Below are positions 1-5,847 of a stretch of 7,136 nucleotides of DNA, piece by piece; the first letter of the stretch is position 1, and every line of letters begins with the position of its first letter. The stretch comes from Rhodospirillales bacterium (GTDB taxonomy: Bacteria; Pseudomonadota; Alphaproteobacteria; Rhodospirillales; Casp-alpha2). Where the stretch lies: positions 1 to 7,136 of the forward strand of contig JACPJY010000203.1 of the NCBI GenBank assembly GCA_016187325.1. The letters are read 5' to 3'. A program made the translations under genes and the position numbers. The notes beneath the pieces are model-generated. The model did not search any database, had not been told where the DNA came from, and worked only from the letters and a program-made list of their open reading frames with translations.

Positions 1-707
1 GCGGCTTTGCCCAGATCGCCGTCGACGGCGCCGACATCGTCGCCGGCGCCGCCGTCCACGACCTCACCGTCGCGCGCCGCGCCCGCGATGCCGGCATCGC
101 CGGGCTGGAGTTTCTGGCTGGCATTCCCGGCTCGATCGGCGGCGCCATCCGCATGAACGCTGGCGCCTACGGCCGCGAGGTCAAAGACGTGATCGTCGAG
201 GCCGACGCCCTCGATCCGAAGGGCGGCCGCCATCGGTTGGCGGCGGCCGATCTCGGGCTTTCCTACCGCGAGTGCCGGGTGGCCGAGGATTGGATCTTCG
301 TCGCCGCCCGCTTGCGCGGCCGGCCCGGCGACAAGGACGACATCCAGCGCCGCATCCAGGAGATCCAGAGCCAGCGCGAGTCCACCCAGCCGGTGCGCAC
401 GCCGACCGGCGGTTCGACCTTCCGCAACCCTCCGGGCTTGCGCGCCTGGGAGCTGATCGAGCAGGCCGGCTGCCGGGGGCTCCGGCGCGGCGGTGCGCAG
501 GTTTCGAACATGCACTGCAACTTCCTGATCAACACGGGCGGCGCCACGGCCGCCGACCTCGAGGGCCTGGGCGAAGAAGTCCGCCGCCGGGTGTTCGAGG
601 CCTCCGGCGTGATCCTGGAATGGGAAATCCGCCGCCTCGGCGTCGCCGCCGAGCCGTCCGTCCGCGGGCTCGCGAACGGCGGCGCTGGCAAGGAAAACGC
701 GTCATGA
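1..707 (+). CDS. murB: UDP-N-acetylenolpyruvoylglucosamine reductase MurB, 5'-truncated by the window edge
   Basis: MurB is a cytoplasmic flavoenzyme that uses NADPH to reduce UDP-GlcNAc-enolpyruvate to UDP-MurNAc, the second committed step of peptidoglycan precursor synthesis. The reading frame is already open at base 3, so the start codon and the N-terminal part of the FAD domain lie upstream. Visible family motifs are the flavin-domain stretch GIPGSIGGAIRMNAGAYG (bases 120-173), GGSTFRNPPG with the presumed proton-donor serine (codon 414-416), the SNMHCNFLINTGGATAADL block (about 507-563), and the C-terminal LEWEIRRLG with the presumed catalytic glutamate (624-626). After this comes a short, Ala/Gly-rich tail ending at TGA 705-707. 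The stop overlaps the ddl start (ATGA), which implies translational coupling. murC would be expected upstream. Identity is secure; the missing length is unknown. Confidence 0.95.
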   Translation, partial: GFAQIAVDGADIVAGAAVHDLTVARRARDAGIAGLEFLAGIPGSIGGAIRMNAGAYGREVKDVIVEADALDPKGGRHRLAAADLGLSYRECRVAEDWIFVAARLRGRPGDKDDIQRRIQEIQSQRESTQPVRTPTGGSTFRNPPGLRAWELIEQAGCRGLRRGGAQVSNMHCNFLINTGGATAADLEGLGEEVRRRVFEASGVILEWEIRRLGVAAEPSVRGLANGGAGKENAS

Positions 708-1606
708 CCCGACACGTGGCGGTAATGATGGGCGGCTGGTCGGCGGAGCGCGAGGTGTCGCTGGTATCGGGCGCCGCCGTGGCGCGTTCGCTCGCCGACG
801 CCGGCATCAAGGTGACGCCGATTGACGTGCAGCGCGACATGGGGGCGCTGATGACCCGGCTTTACCCGCGTCCGGACGCGATCTTCAACGCGCTGCACGG
901 CCGCTACGGCGAAGATGGCTGTGTGCAGGGACTGCTGGACATCCTCGACATTCCCTACACCCATTCCGGGCTGCTGGCCTCGGCTCTGGCGATGAACAAG
1001 CCGATGGCGAAACGGCTGTTCGCGGCCGCCGGCATCCCGGTGCCCGAGCACGTGATCGTTTCGAGCAACCAGATCAGAGCGGGCGACGTTATGGAGCGGC
1101 CCTACGTCATCAAGCCGCTGAACGAGGGCTCGTCGGTCGGCGTCCACATCGTGCACGAGGGCGACAACGACCCATTGTTCGGCGAATCCGGCTGGCCCTA
1201 CGGCGACCAAGTGATGGTCGAGGAGTTCATCCCCGGCCGCGAGCTCACCGTCTCGGTGATGGGCGACCGTCCTCTGGCAGTGACCGAGATCAAGACCGCG
1301 CGCGATTTCTACGACTACGACGCCAAGTACGCGAGCGGCGGTTCCAGCCACGTGGTGCCGGCCGAGATCGACGCCCCGATCTATGACGAGGCGATGCGGC
1401 TGGCGCTGATGGCACATCAGACGCTTGGCTGCCGTGGCGTCACCCGCGCCGATCTCCGGTGTGACGGCGACGACCTCTATCTCCTGGAAATCAACACCCA
1501 GCCTGGCATGACGCCGACGTCGCTGGTTCCGGAACAAGCCGCCCACGTCGGATTGTCGTTCCAGGACCTGTGCGTGTGGATGGTCGATAACGCGGAGTGC
1601 GGATGA
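704..1606 (+). CDS. ddl: D-alanine--D-alanine ligase
   Basis: This cytoplasmic ATP-grasp ligase joins two D-alanines, using ATP and Mg2+, to give the dipeptide that MurF adds to the peptidoglycan precursor. The 300-residue length fits the DdlB type. Visible residues that line up with E. coli DdlB are Glu15 in the GGWSAEREVSL motif (D-Ala binding), HGRYGEDG, Lys137 and the loop EGSSVGV with Ser143, Tyr203 in FYDYDAKY (omega loop), Arg248 and Asp250 in TRADLR, and the metal ligands Glu262 and Asn264 in LLEINTQPGMT. All key residues are present. The ATG at 704 is chosen because it overlaps the murB stop, follows an AAGGA-type ribosome site at 690-694, and gives the canonical N-terminus MTRHVAVMMGG. 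The frame is open further upstream, but that part is a shadow of murB. The stop overlaps the ftsQ start. Confidence 0.96.
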   Translation: MTRHVAVMMGGWSAEREVSLVSGAAVARSLADAGIKVTPIDVQRDMGALMTRLYPRPDAIFNALHGRYGEDGCVQGLLDILDIPYTHSGLLASALAMNKPMAKRLFAAAGIPVPEHVIVSSNQIRAGDVMERPYVIKPLNEGSSVGVHIVHEGDNDPLFGESGWPYGDQVMVEEFIPGRELTVSVMGDRPLAVTEIKTARDFYDYDAKYASGGSSHVVPAEIDAPIYDEAMRLALMAHQTLGCRGVTRADLRCDGDDLYLLEINTQPGMTPTSLVPEQAAHVGLSFQDLCVWMVDNAECG

Positions 1607-2466
1607 TGAAAAAGAAACGCAAGCTGAGCGCGTCGAAGAGCGGCCAGCCGCGCCGTCGGGTGGTGCCGTTGTGGCGCAGCCCGGCGCTGATCGGGGCGAT
1701 GGCGGCAGGGTTGCTCGCGCTTGCCGCCGCCGGCGTCTGGCGGGTGCATCAATTGGGCTGGTTGCCGCGCGTCGCCGACCAGGCGCGCTGGCAGATGATC
1801 GCTGCCTCGGCTCGGCTCGGCCTCAAGGTCGACGAGGTACTGGTGGTCGGCCGCCGCGAGACGACGCAACGGCAGTTGCTCAATGCCGTCGGGCTGGCGC
1901 GCGGGGCGCCGATCCTGGCCTTCGACCTGAACGACGCCAAGAAACGCGTCGAGAAGCTGCCGTGGATCAAGTCGGCGACCGTCGAGCGGCTGCTGCCGTC
2001 GACCGTGCTGTTGACTGTCGAGGAACGCCAACCGCTTGCGCTGTGGCAAAACAAGGGCGCGTTCGCGCTCATCGATACCAACGGCGAGGTGATCCTGAAC
2101 AACGGCCTCGAGCGGTTCTCCGACCTATTGGTGGTGGTCGGCGCAGACGCGCCGGCGCACGCCGGCGAACTGCTGAAGGTGCTCGCCACGCGGCCGGAGT
2201 TGAAGGCCCTGGTCAAGGCGGCGGTGCGTGTCGGCGGACGGCGCTGGAACCTGCGCCTCAAGAATGACATCGACGTGCGTCTGCCGGAGGAGAATCCGAC
2301 CGCGGCGTGGCACCGGCTGGCCGAATACGAAAAGACCCACCGGGTGTTGGAACGCGATGTGCAAATCCTGGACCTGCGGCTTCCGGACCGGCTGATCGTG
2401 CGCAAGGCGCCGAAACCGCCGAAGGATGGTCCCGGCGCCCGCACCGGCAGCGGCCAAGAAACCTGA
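1603..2466 (+). CDS. ftsQ: Cell division protein FtsQ
   Basis: FtsQ is a bitopic inner-membrane protein of the divisome. In E. coli it binds FtsB and FtsL and links early to late division proteins. This copy (287 residues from the chosen start) shows a basic cytoplasmic N-terminus rich in Lys and Arg (residues 3-25), one hydrophobic segment at about 27-46 (PALIGAMAAGLLALAAAGVW), then a periplasmic POTRA domain from about Leu74 (LKVDEVLVVGR) through the LPWIKSATVERLLPSTVLL motif, and a beta domain. The tail is short, basic and Pro-rich. Three in-frame starts lie together: GTG 1597, ATG 1603 and ATG 1606. I chose 1603 because it makes an ATGA overlap with ddl and lies 5 bases after GGAG (1594-1597); 1606 is nearly as good. 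Sequence conservation in FtsQ is low, but topology, POTRA motif and position between ddl and ftsA make the call firm. Confidence 0.93.
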   Translation: MMKKKRKLSASKSGQPRRRVVPLWRSPALIGAMAAGLLALAAAGVWRVHQLGWLPRVADQARWQMIAASARLGLKVDEVLVVGRRETTQRQLLNAVGLARGAPILAFDLNDAKKRVEKLPWIKSATVERLLPSTVLLTVEERQPLALWQNKGAFALIDTNGEVILNNGLERFSDLLVVVGADAPAHAGELLKVLATRPELKALVKAAVRVGGRRWNLRLKNDIDVRLPEENPTAAWHRLAEYEKTHRVLERDVQILDLRLPDRLIVRKAPKPPKDGPGARTGSGQET

Positions 2467-2509
2467 TCGGCCCGGGCAACGAACGCAACGACAACGAACG
2501 GAAACGAAT

Positions 2510-3790
2510 ATGGCAAACAACACAACGCCGAAAATGGTCCGCAACGGCCTGGTCGCCGCGCTCGACGTCGGCACCACCAAGGTCTGTTGCCTGATCGCGC
2601 GCGCCAACATCGACCGCGGCCTGTACCTGAAGCCGGGAATGAAGATCATCGGCATCGGCCACCACGTCTCGGGCGGCATGCGGTCGGGCACCGTGGTCGC
2701 GCTCGAGGAATGCGAGGCGGCGATCCGCTCGACGGTCGAGTTGGCCGAGCAGATGGCCGGCGAGAATATCCGCGACATCATCGTCAACTTGTCCGGCGGA
2801 TATCCGCGGTCACGGTTGATCGCCTACGAGATTTCGATCGCCGGGCACGAGATAGGCGACGCCGACCTGCGCCGCATCCTCGATCCGCAAGTGCTGAAAA
2901 ATGGCATGCCAAAGGGCCGCGAGCTAGTGCACACCATCCCCGTCGGCTACTCCATCGACGGCAACCGCGGCGTACGCGATCCACGCGGCATGTTCGGCGA
3001 ACGCCTCGGCGTGAATTTGCACGTCATCAGCGCGCTTTCGGGCCCGGTTCGCAACCTCGAGACCAGCGTCATGCGCTGCCACCTCGGCGTTGCCGAAAAG
3101 GTGGTGTCAGCCTACGCGTCCGCGCTCGCCTGCCTGGTCGAGGACGAGACCCAACTCGGCGTCACCTGCATCGAAATGGGCGGCGGCACCACCTCGATGG
3201 CGGTGTTCTTCGACGGCGAGCTGGTGCACACGAATTCGATCCCGGTCGGCGGCGTCCACGTCACCAACGACATCGCCCGCGGGCTGTCGACGCCGCTCAC
3301 CCACGCTGAACGCATGAAGACGCTCTATGGCAGCGCGTTGGCGTCGCCCTCCGACGACCGCGAGGTCATCAAGGTTCCGCTGGTGGGCGAGGAATCGGCC
3401 GGCGAATCGAGCCAAGTGCCGCGCTCGATGCTGGTCGGCATCATTCGCCCACGTGTCGAGGAAACCCTCGAGATGGTCCGCGACCGGTTGGCCGAGGCCG
3501 GCTTCGACAAGGTCGCCGGCCGCATCGTCATCACCGGCGGCGCCAGCCAGCTTCCCGGTGTCCGCGAGCTTGCCGCCCACATTCTCGACAAGCAGGTGCG
3601 GATGGGCCGCCCGCAGGCCATCGACGGCATGGCCGAGGTCACCGCCGGTCCGGCGTTCTCGACCTGCGCCGGGCTTCTCCATTACGCCGTCAGCAACAAA
3701 GCCGAGGCGCCGAGCGCCGCCTATTGCCCGCCCGAGCAGGCGAGCCGCGGCTTCGGGCGCCTAAGTCATTGGATACGCGAGAATTTTTGA
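2510..3790 (+). CDS. ftsA: Cell division protein FtsA, actin-like Z-ring membrane anchor
   Basis: FtsA is an actin-fold ATPase that polymerises on the cytoplasmic face of the inner membrane, binds the FtsZ C-terminal peptide and recruits later division proteins. In this 426-residue protein the phosphate-1 motif is ALDVGTTK (residues 17-24), the phosphate-2 motif is CIEMGGGTTS (220-229), VTNDIARGLST begins at 251, and the adenosine motif is VITGGASQLPG (from about 340). The FtsA-specific 1C domain should cover roughly residues 90-170. The protein ends in RGFGRLSHWIRENF (413-426), which fits the amphipathic membrane-targeting helix. The ATG at 2510 is chosen because MANNTTPKMVRNGLVAALDVG is a normal N-terminus and the ribosome site, though weak (GGA at 2500-2502), is correctly spaced. 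The longer in-frame extension back to 2426 would lie inside ftsQ and has low-complexity sequence. It sits 43 bases after ftsQ and shares its transcript. Confidence 0.97.
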   Translation: MANNTTPKMVRNGLVAALDVGTTKVCCLIARANIDRGLYLKPGMKIIGIGHHVSGGMRSGTVVALEECEAAIRSTVELAEQMAGENIRDIIVNLSGGYPRSRLIAYEISIAGHEIGDADLRRILDPQVLKNGMPKGRELVHTIPVGYSIDGNRGVRDPRGMFGERLGVNLHVISALSGPVRNLETSVMRCHLGVAEKVVSAYASALACLVEDETQLGVTCIEMGGGTTSMAVFFDGELVHTNSIPVGGVHVTNDIARGLSTPLTHAERMKTLYGSALASPSDDREVIKVPLVGEESAGESSQVPRSMLVGIIRPRVEETLEMVRDRLAEAGFDKVAGRIVITGGASQLPGVRELAAHILDKQVRMGRPQAIDGMAEVTAGPAFSTCAGLLHYAVSNKAEAPSAAYCPPEQASRGFGRLSHWIRENF

Positions 3791-3821
3791 AATGACGTTG
3801 ATTGAACCCTCAACTCCAACA

Positions 3822-3835
3822 CCGCCTTCGGGCGG
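3822..3835 (+). other. CCGCC-TTCG-GGCGG tetraloop hairpin upstream of ftsZ
   Basis: This is a perfect 5-bp GC stem closed by C(UUCG)G, the most stable class of RNA tetraloop. It lies 32 bases after the ftsA stop and is followed by AGACGATTT, not a T run, so it is not a typical terminator. It could protect an RNA end after cleavage or help fold the ftsZ leader. Confidence 0.55.
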
Positions 3836-3846
3836 AGACGATTTAT

Positions 3847-3874
3847 CCGCGCACCGACCGGTTCGGGTGCGCGG
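3847..3874 (+). other. 9-bp GC-rich hairpin upstream of ftsZ
   Basis: CCGCGCACC (3847-3855) and GGTGCGCGG (3866-3874) are exact reverse complements with a 10-base loop that itself contains the palindrome ACCGGT. The 3' arm ends 27 bases before the ftsZ ribosome site. There is no downstream T tract. As RNA it would be very stable and could limit read-through or set the 5' end of an ftsZ transcript; as DNA it could be an operator. The arms are seen directly; the role is not known. Confidence 0.55.
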
Positions 3875-3901
3875 CAACCCCGACTGCAGGATTCCGAAAA
3901 G

Positions 3902-3909
3902 AAGGAGGT
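3902..3909 (+). promoter_or_regulatory. Perfect Shine-Dalgarno AAGGAGGT of ftsZ
   Basis: AAGGAGGT is fully complementary to the anti-Shine-Dalgarno of 16S rRNA, and its GGAGG core ends 5 bases before the ATG at 3914. It is by far the strongest ribosome site in the window, while that of ftsA is weak. This fits the known need for several times more FtsZ than FtsA and fixes the ftsZ start. Confidence 0.88.
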
Positions 3910-3913
3910 CACA

Positions 3914-5623
3914 ATGAGTATCAACCTGACCATACCGGCCAGTAACGACAAGCCGAAGCTAAAACCGCGGATTACCGTCATCGGCGTCGGCGGTGCCGGC
4001 GGTAATGCCGTCAACAACATGATCCGCGCCGAACTGGACGGCGTCGACTTCGTGGTCGCCAATACCGACGCGCAGGCGTTGGCGCAGTCGAAGACCGACC
4101 GCCGGATCCAACTCGGTGCCAACCTCACGCAGGGCCTCGGTGCCGGTTCACGGCCGGAAGTCGGCCGCGCCGCCGCCGAAGAGGCGCTCGAAGAGATCCT
4201 AACCGCGCTCGACGGCGCCCATATGACGTTCGTCGCCGCCGGCATGGGAGGCGGCACCGGCACCGGCGCCGCGCCGATCATCGCCCGGGCCGCCAAAGAG
4301 AACGGCATTCTCACCGTTGGGGTCGTCACCAAGCCATTCCAGTTCGAGGGCACGCACCGCATGAAGCAGGCGGAAGGCGGCATCGAAGAGCTGGAACAGT
4401 ACGTCGATACGTTGATCGTGATTCCGAACCAGAACCTGTTCCGGATCGCCAACGAGAAGACGACCTTCGCCGACGCCTTCGCGATGGCTGACGAAGTGCT
4501 GTACTCCGGCGTCCGCGGCGTCACCGACCTGATGGTGATGCCGGGCCTGATCAACCTTGACTTCGCCGACATCCGGACAGTGATGAGCGAGATGGGCAAG
4601 GCGATGATGGGTACCGGCGAGGCCGAAGGCGAACGTCGTGCGCTGGACGCCGCCGAGGCGGCGATCGCCAATCCGCTCTTGGACGACACCTCGATGAAGG
4701 GGGCCAAGGGTGTATTGATCAATATCACCGGCGGCATGGATATCACCCTCTTCGAGGTCGACGAGGCGGCCAACCGTATTCGCGCCGAGGTCGATCCCGA
4801 CGCCTACATCATCGTCGGCTCGGCCTTCGACGCTTCCCTCGAAGGCAAGATGCGGGTCAGCGTCGTCGCCACCGGCATCGATACCGAGGCGTCGGCGATG
4901 CAATTACCAAAGATGCTGCACCTGGCCGAGCAGATCGACCGTCCGTACAAGATCCAGCCGGCGCCGCAGGCCAAGATCGTCCCGGCTGCGGTGGCGAAAG
5001 TCGAGCTGATGGCCGAAGACAAGTGCGAGGCCGAGGCCGCGCCAGCCACTGTCGTCGAGGCACCTGCCGCTGCCGCCGAGTTGCCGGTGGTGGCGATCGC
5101 CGAATCGCGCCCGGCCGAGCATCGCCCTGAGACGCCGCCGGCTGCCATGCCGGCGGTCGGCGCCGCCGACGCCTTCATCCCGCCGAAGCCAGCTGCTGCC
5201 TCCGACGACCAGGAGGAGAAACCGGCCGAACCGTTCGCGGCGGCGGCGATGGCCAACGGCGCCGTGCGCGCCCGCAGCGATGCGGCGGCCGTTGAAATAC
5301 CGAAGAAGACTCGCGCCGTCAGCCTGTTCGAGCGCGTCACTGGCGGCGGCCGCCCGGCTTTCGGCAGGAAGATCCCGTCCCTATCGGCGGCCCCGGAAGT
5401 GACGGAAAAGAAGGAACTCTCCGCCAAACCGGAAGCCGCGACTCCGGCCCGCGAGGCAACCCAAGAGGCAGCCCCGCGGACGACCGAGACGACGAGTCAC
5501 GATGACCCCGAGGACGACGAGCTCAAGCTCGGCGGCCTCGATCCGGCGGACCGGTTGCCGGCCAGCGACGGCGAAGAGGACCTGCTGGACATTCCGGCGT
5601 TTCTCCGCCGCCAAGCCAACTGA
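3914..5623 (+). CDS. ftsZ: Cell division protein FtsZ, tubulin-like GTPase with a long disordered linker
   Basis: FtsZ polymerises with GTP at mid-cell to form the Z-ring that recruits the divisome. Residues about 17-322 form the tubulin-like core: VIGVGGAGGNAVNNM (22-36), the GTP-binding tubulin signature GGGTGTG (112-118), the T7 synergy loop NLDFAD (214-219) that completes the GTPase site of the next subunit, and the core end RVSVVATGI (to 322). Then comes a linker of about 220 residues rich in Ala, Pro, Glu and Lys, far longer than the roughly 50 residues in E. coli but of a kind seen in alphaproteobacteria. Two less random islands lie in it, DAFIPPKP (419-426) and SLFERVTGGGR (470-480). 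The protein ends in DIPAFLRRQAN (559-569), the conserved peptide that binds FtsA and other partners. All catalytic motifs are intact. At 569 residues it is longer than the usual 380-510, entirely because of the linker. Confidence 0.98.
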   Translation: MSINLTIPASNDKPKLKPRITVIGVGGAGGNAVNNMIRAELDGVDFVVANTDAQALAQSKTDRRIQLGANLTQGLGAGSRPEVGRAAAEEALEEILTALDGAHMTFVAAGMGGGTGTGAAPIIARAAKENGILTVGVVTKPFQFEGTHRMKQAEGGIEELEQYVDTLIVIPNQNLFRIANEKTTFADAFAMADEVLYSGVRGVTDLMVMPGLINLDFADIRTVMSEMGKAMMGTGEAEGERRALDAAEAAIANPLLDDTSMKGAKGVLINITGGMDITLFEVDEAANRIRAEVDPDAYIIVGSAFDASLEGKMRVSVVATGIDTEASAMQLPKMLHLAEQIDRPYKIQPAPQAKIVPAAVAKVELMAEDKCEAEAAPATVVEAPAAAAELPVVAIAESRPAEHRPETPPAAMPAVGAADAFIPPKPAAASDDQEEKPAEPFAAAAMANGAVRARSDAAAVEIPKKTRAVSLFERVTGGGRPAFGRKIPSLSAAPEVTEKKELSAKPEAATPAREATQEAAPRTTETTSHDDPEDDELKLGGLDPADRLPASDGEEDLLDIPAFLRRQAN

Positions 5624-5847
5624 CCGGACCCTCGGAATCCTGCAGAAAAGGGGAGTCGAAACCGGCGTAACAAACGGAAACAAAGAGTGATTTGAGCGGT
5701 TTCTAGGATGTTGTTAAACACAACACCAGAAACCGCTCAACTCTTTGCGGGGACAAAATATTTCAGGGGTGACGCGAGCCCGGCCGACAACCGAACGCAC
5801 CGGACTCGAAGCGCATCAAGAATCAAGAACAAAGATCGCTGAGGAAA
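5624..5847. other. ftsZ-lpxC spacer
   Basis: This 224-base spacer is the longest non-coding stretch here. It starts GC-rich, turns AT-richer from about 5667 to 5763, and then becomes purine-rich up to lpxC. It holds a large inverted repeat (5681-5747), the 8-base palindrome AAATATTT (5756-5763), a 16-base near-copy of the ftsA leader (5669-5684), and four GANTC sites (5635, 5653, 5803, 5820). I see no convincing -35/-10 pair, no clear intrinsic terminator with a T tract, and no credible small gene. A promoter for lpxC may still be here, since lpxC is often expressed separately from ftsZ. Confidence 0.6.
5681..5747 (+). repeat. Long nearly perfect inverted repeat (stem-loop) between ftsZ and lpxC
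   Basis: From the outside in, CAAAGAG (5681-5687) pairs with CTCTTTG (5741-5747), and a four-base bulge TGAT follows on the left. TTGAGCGGTTTCT (5692-5704) then pairs exactly with AGAAACCGCTCAA (5728-5740). After a two-base bulge AG and one A/C mismatch, TGTTGT (5709-5714) pairs with ACAACA (5720-5725) around the loop TAAAC. That makes 27 base pairs in 67 bases. No T run follows on the plus strand. It could be an RNA processing or mRNA-stabilising stem at the ftsZ 3' end, a factor-assisted terminator, an operator for lpxC, or a dispersed palindromic repeat. The pairing is seen directly; the role is open. Confidence 0.75.

Larger units (their letters stand above)
3791..3913. other. ftsA-ftsZ spacer with three inverted repeats
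   Basis: This 123-base spacer separates two genes that work as partners. In order it holds a weak 5-bp inverted repeat (GTTGA 3797-3801 with TCAAC 3810-3814), a tetraloop hairpin at 3822-3835, a 9-bp GC hairpin at 3847-3874, one GATTC site (3890-3894) and the ftsZ ribosome site. No hairpin is followed by a run of T, so I see no intrinsic terminator. I also found no convincing sigma-70 promoter hexamers. An open frame of 41 codons spans the whole spacer and is discussed as a finding. The likely role is as structured leader or processing region controlling the FtsZ to FtsA ratio, but that is inference. Confidence 0.6.

Noticed and set aside
272..703. Upstream in-frame extension of ddl
   Set aside because: The extension is Arg/Pro/Gly-rich and overlaps murB in another frame; the ATG at 704 gives the normal ligase N-terminus.
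263..1546. 427-codon open frame on the minus strand opposite murB and ddl
   Set aside because: It is antisense to two genes with all their catalytic motifs intact, its product is a His/Arg/Val-rich low-complexity sequence with no recognisable domain, and such mirror frames are usual in GC-rich coding DNA.
2426..2509. Upstream in-frame extension of ftsA
   Set aside because: It would start inside ftsQ, adds 28 low-complexity residues and has no ribosome site better than that of 2510.
3847..3874. GC hairpin as an intrinsic terminator of ftsA
   Set aside because: The 3' arm is followed by CAACCCCGAC, not a T tract, so it lacks the second half of an intrinsic terminator.
3766..4773. 335-codon minus-strand open frame opposite the ftsZ core
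   Set aside because: Its translation is Ser/Ala/Pro-rich without motifs and lies opposite the strongly conserved FtsZ GTPase domain, so it is a codon-bias shadow.
5502..5690. 62-codon plus-strand frame over the ftsZ 3' end
   Set aside because: It lies mostly inside ftsZ in another frame, with Arg/Thr/Ser-rich sequence and no ribosome site; only its last part enters the spacer.
5709..5728. Possible CtrA box around TTAA at 5714-5717
   Set aside because: The second half-site seven bases on reads ACCA instead of TTAA, so the TTAA-N7-TTAA pattern is not met.
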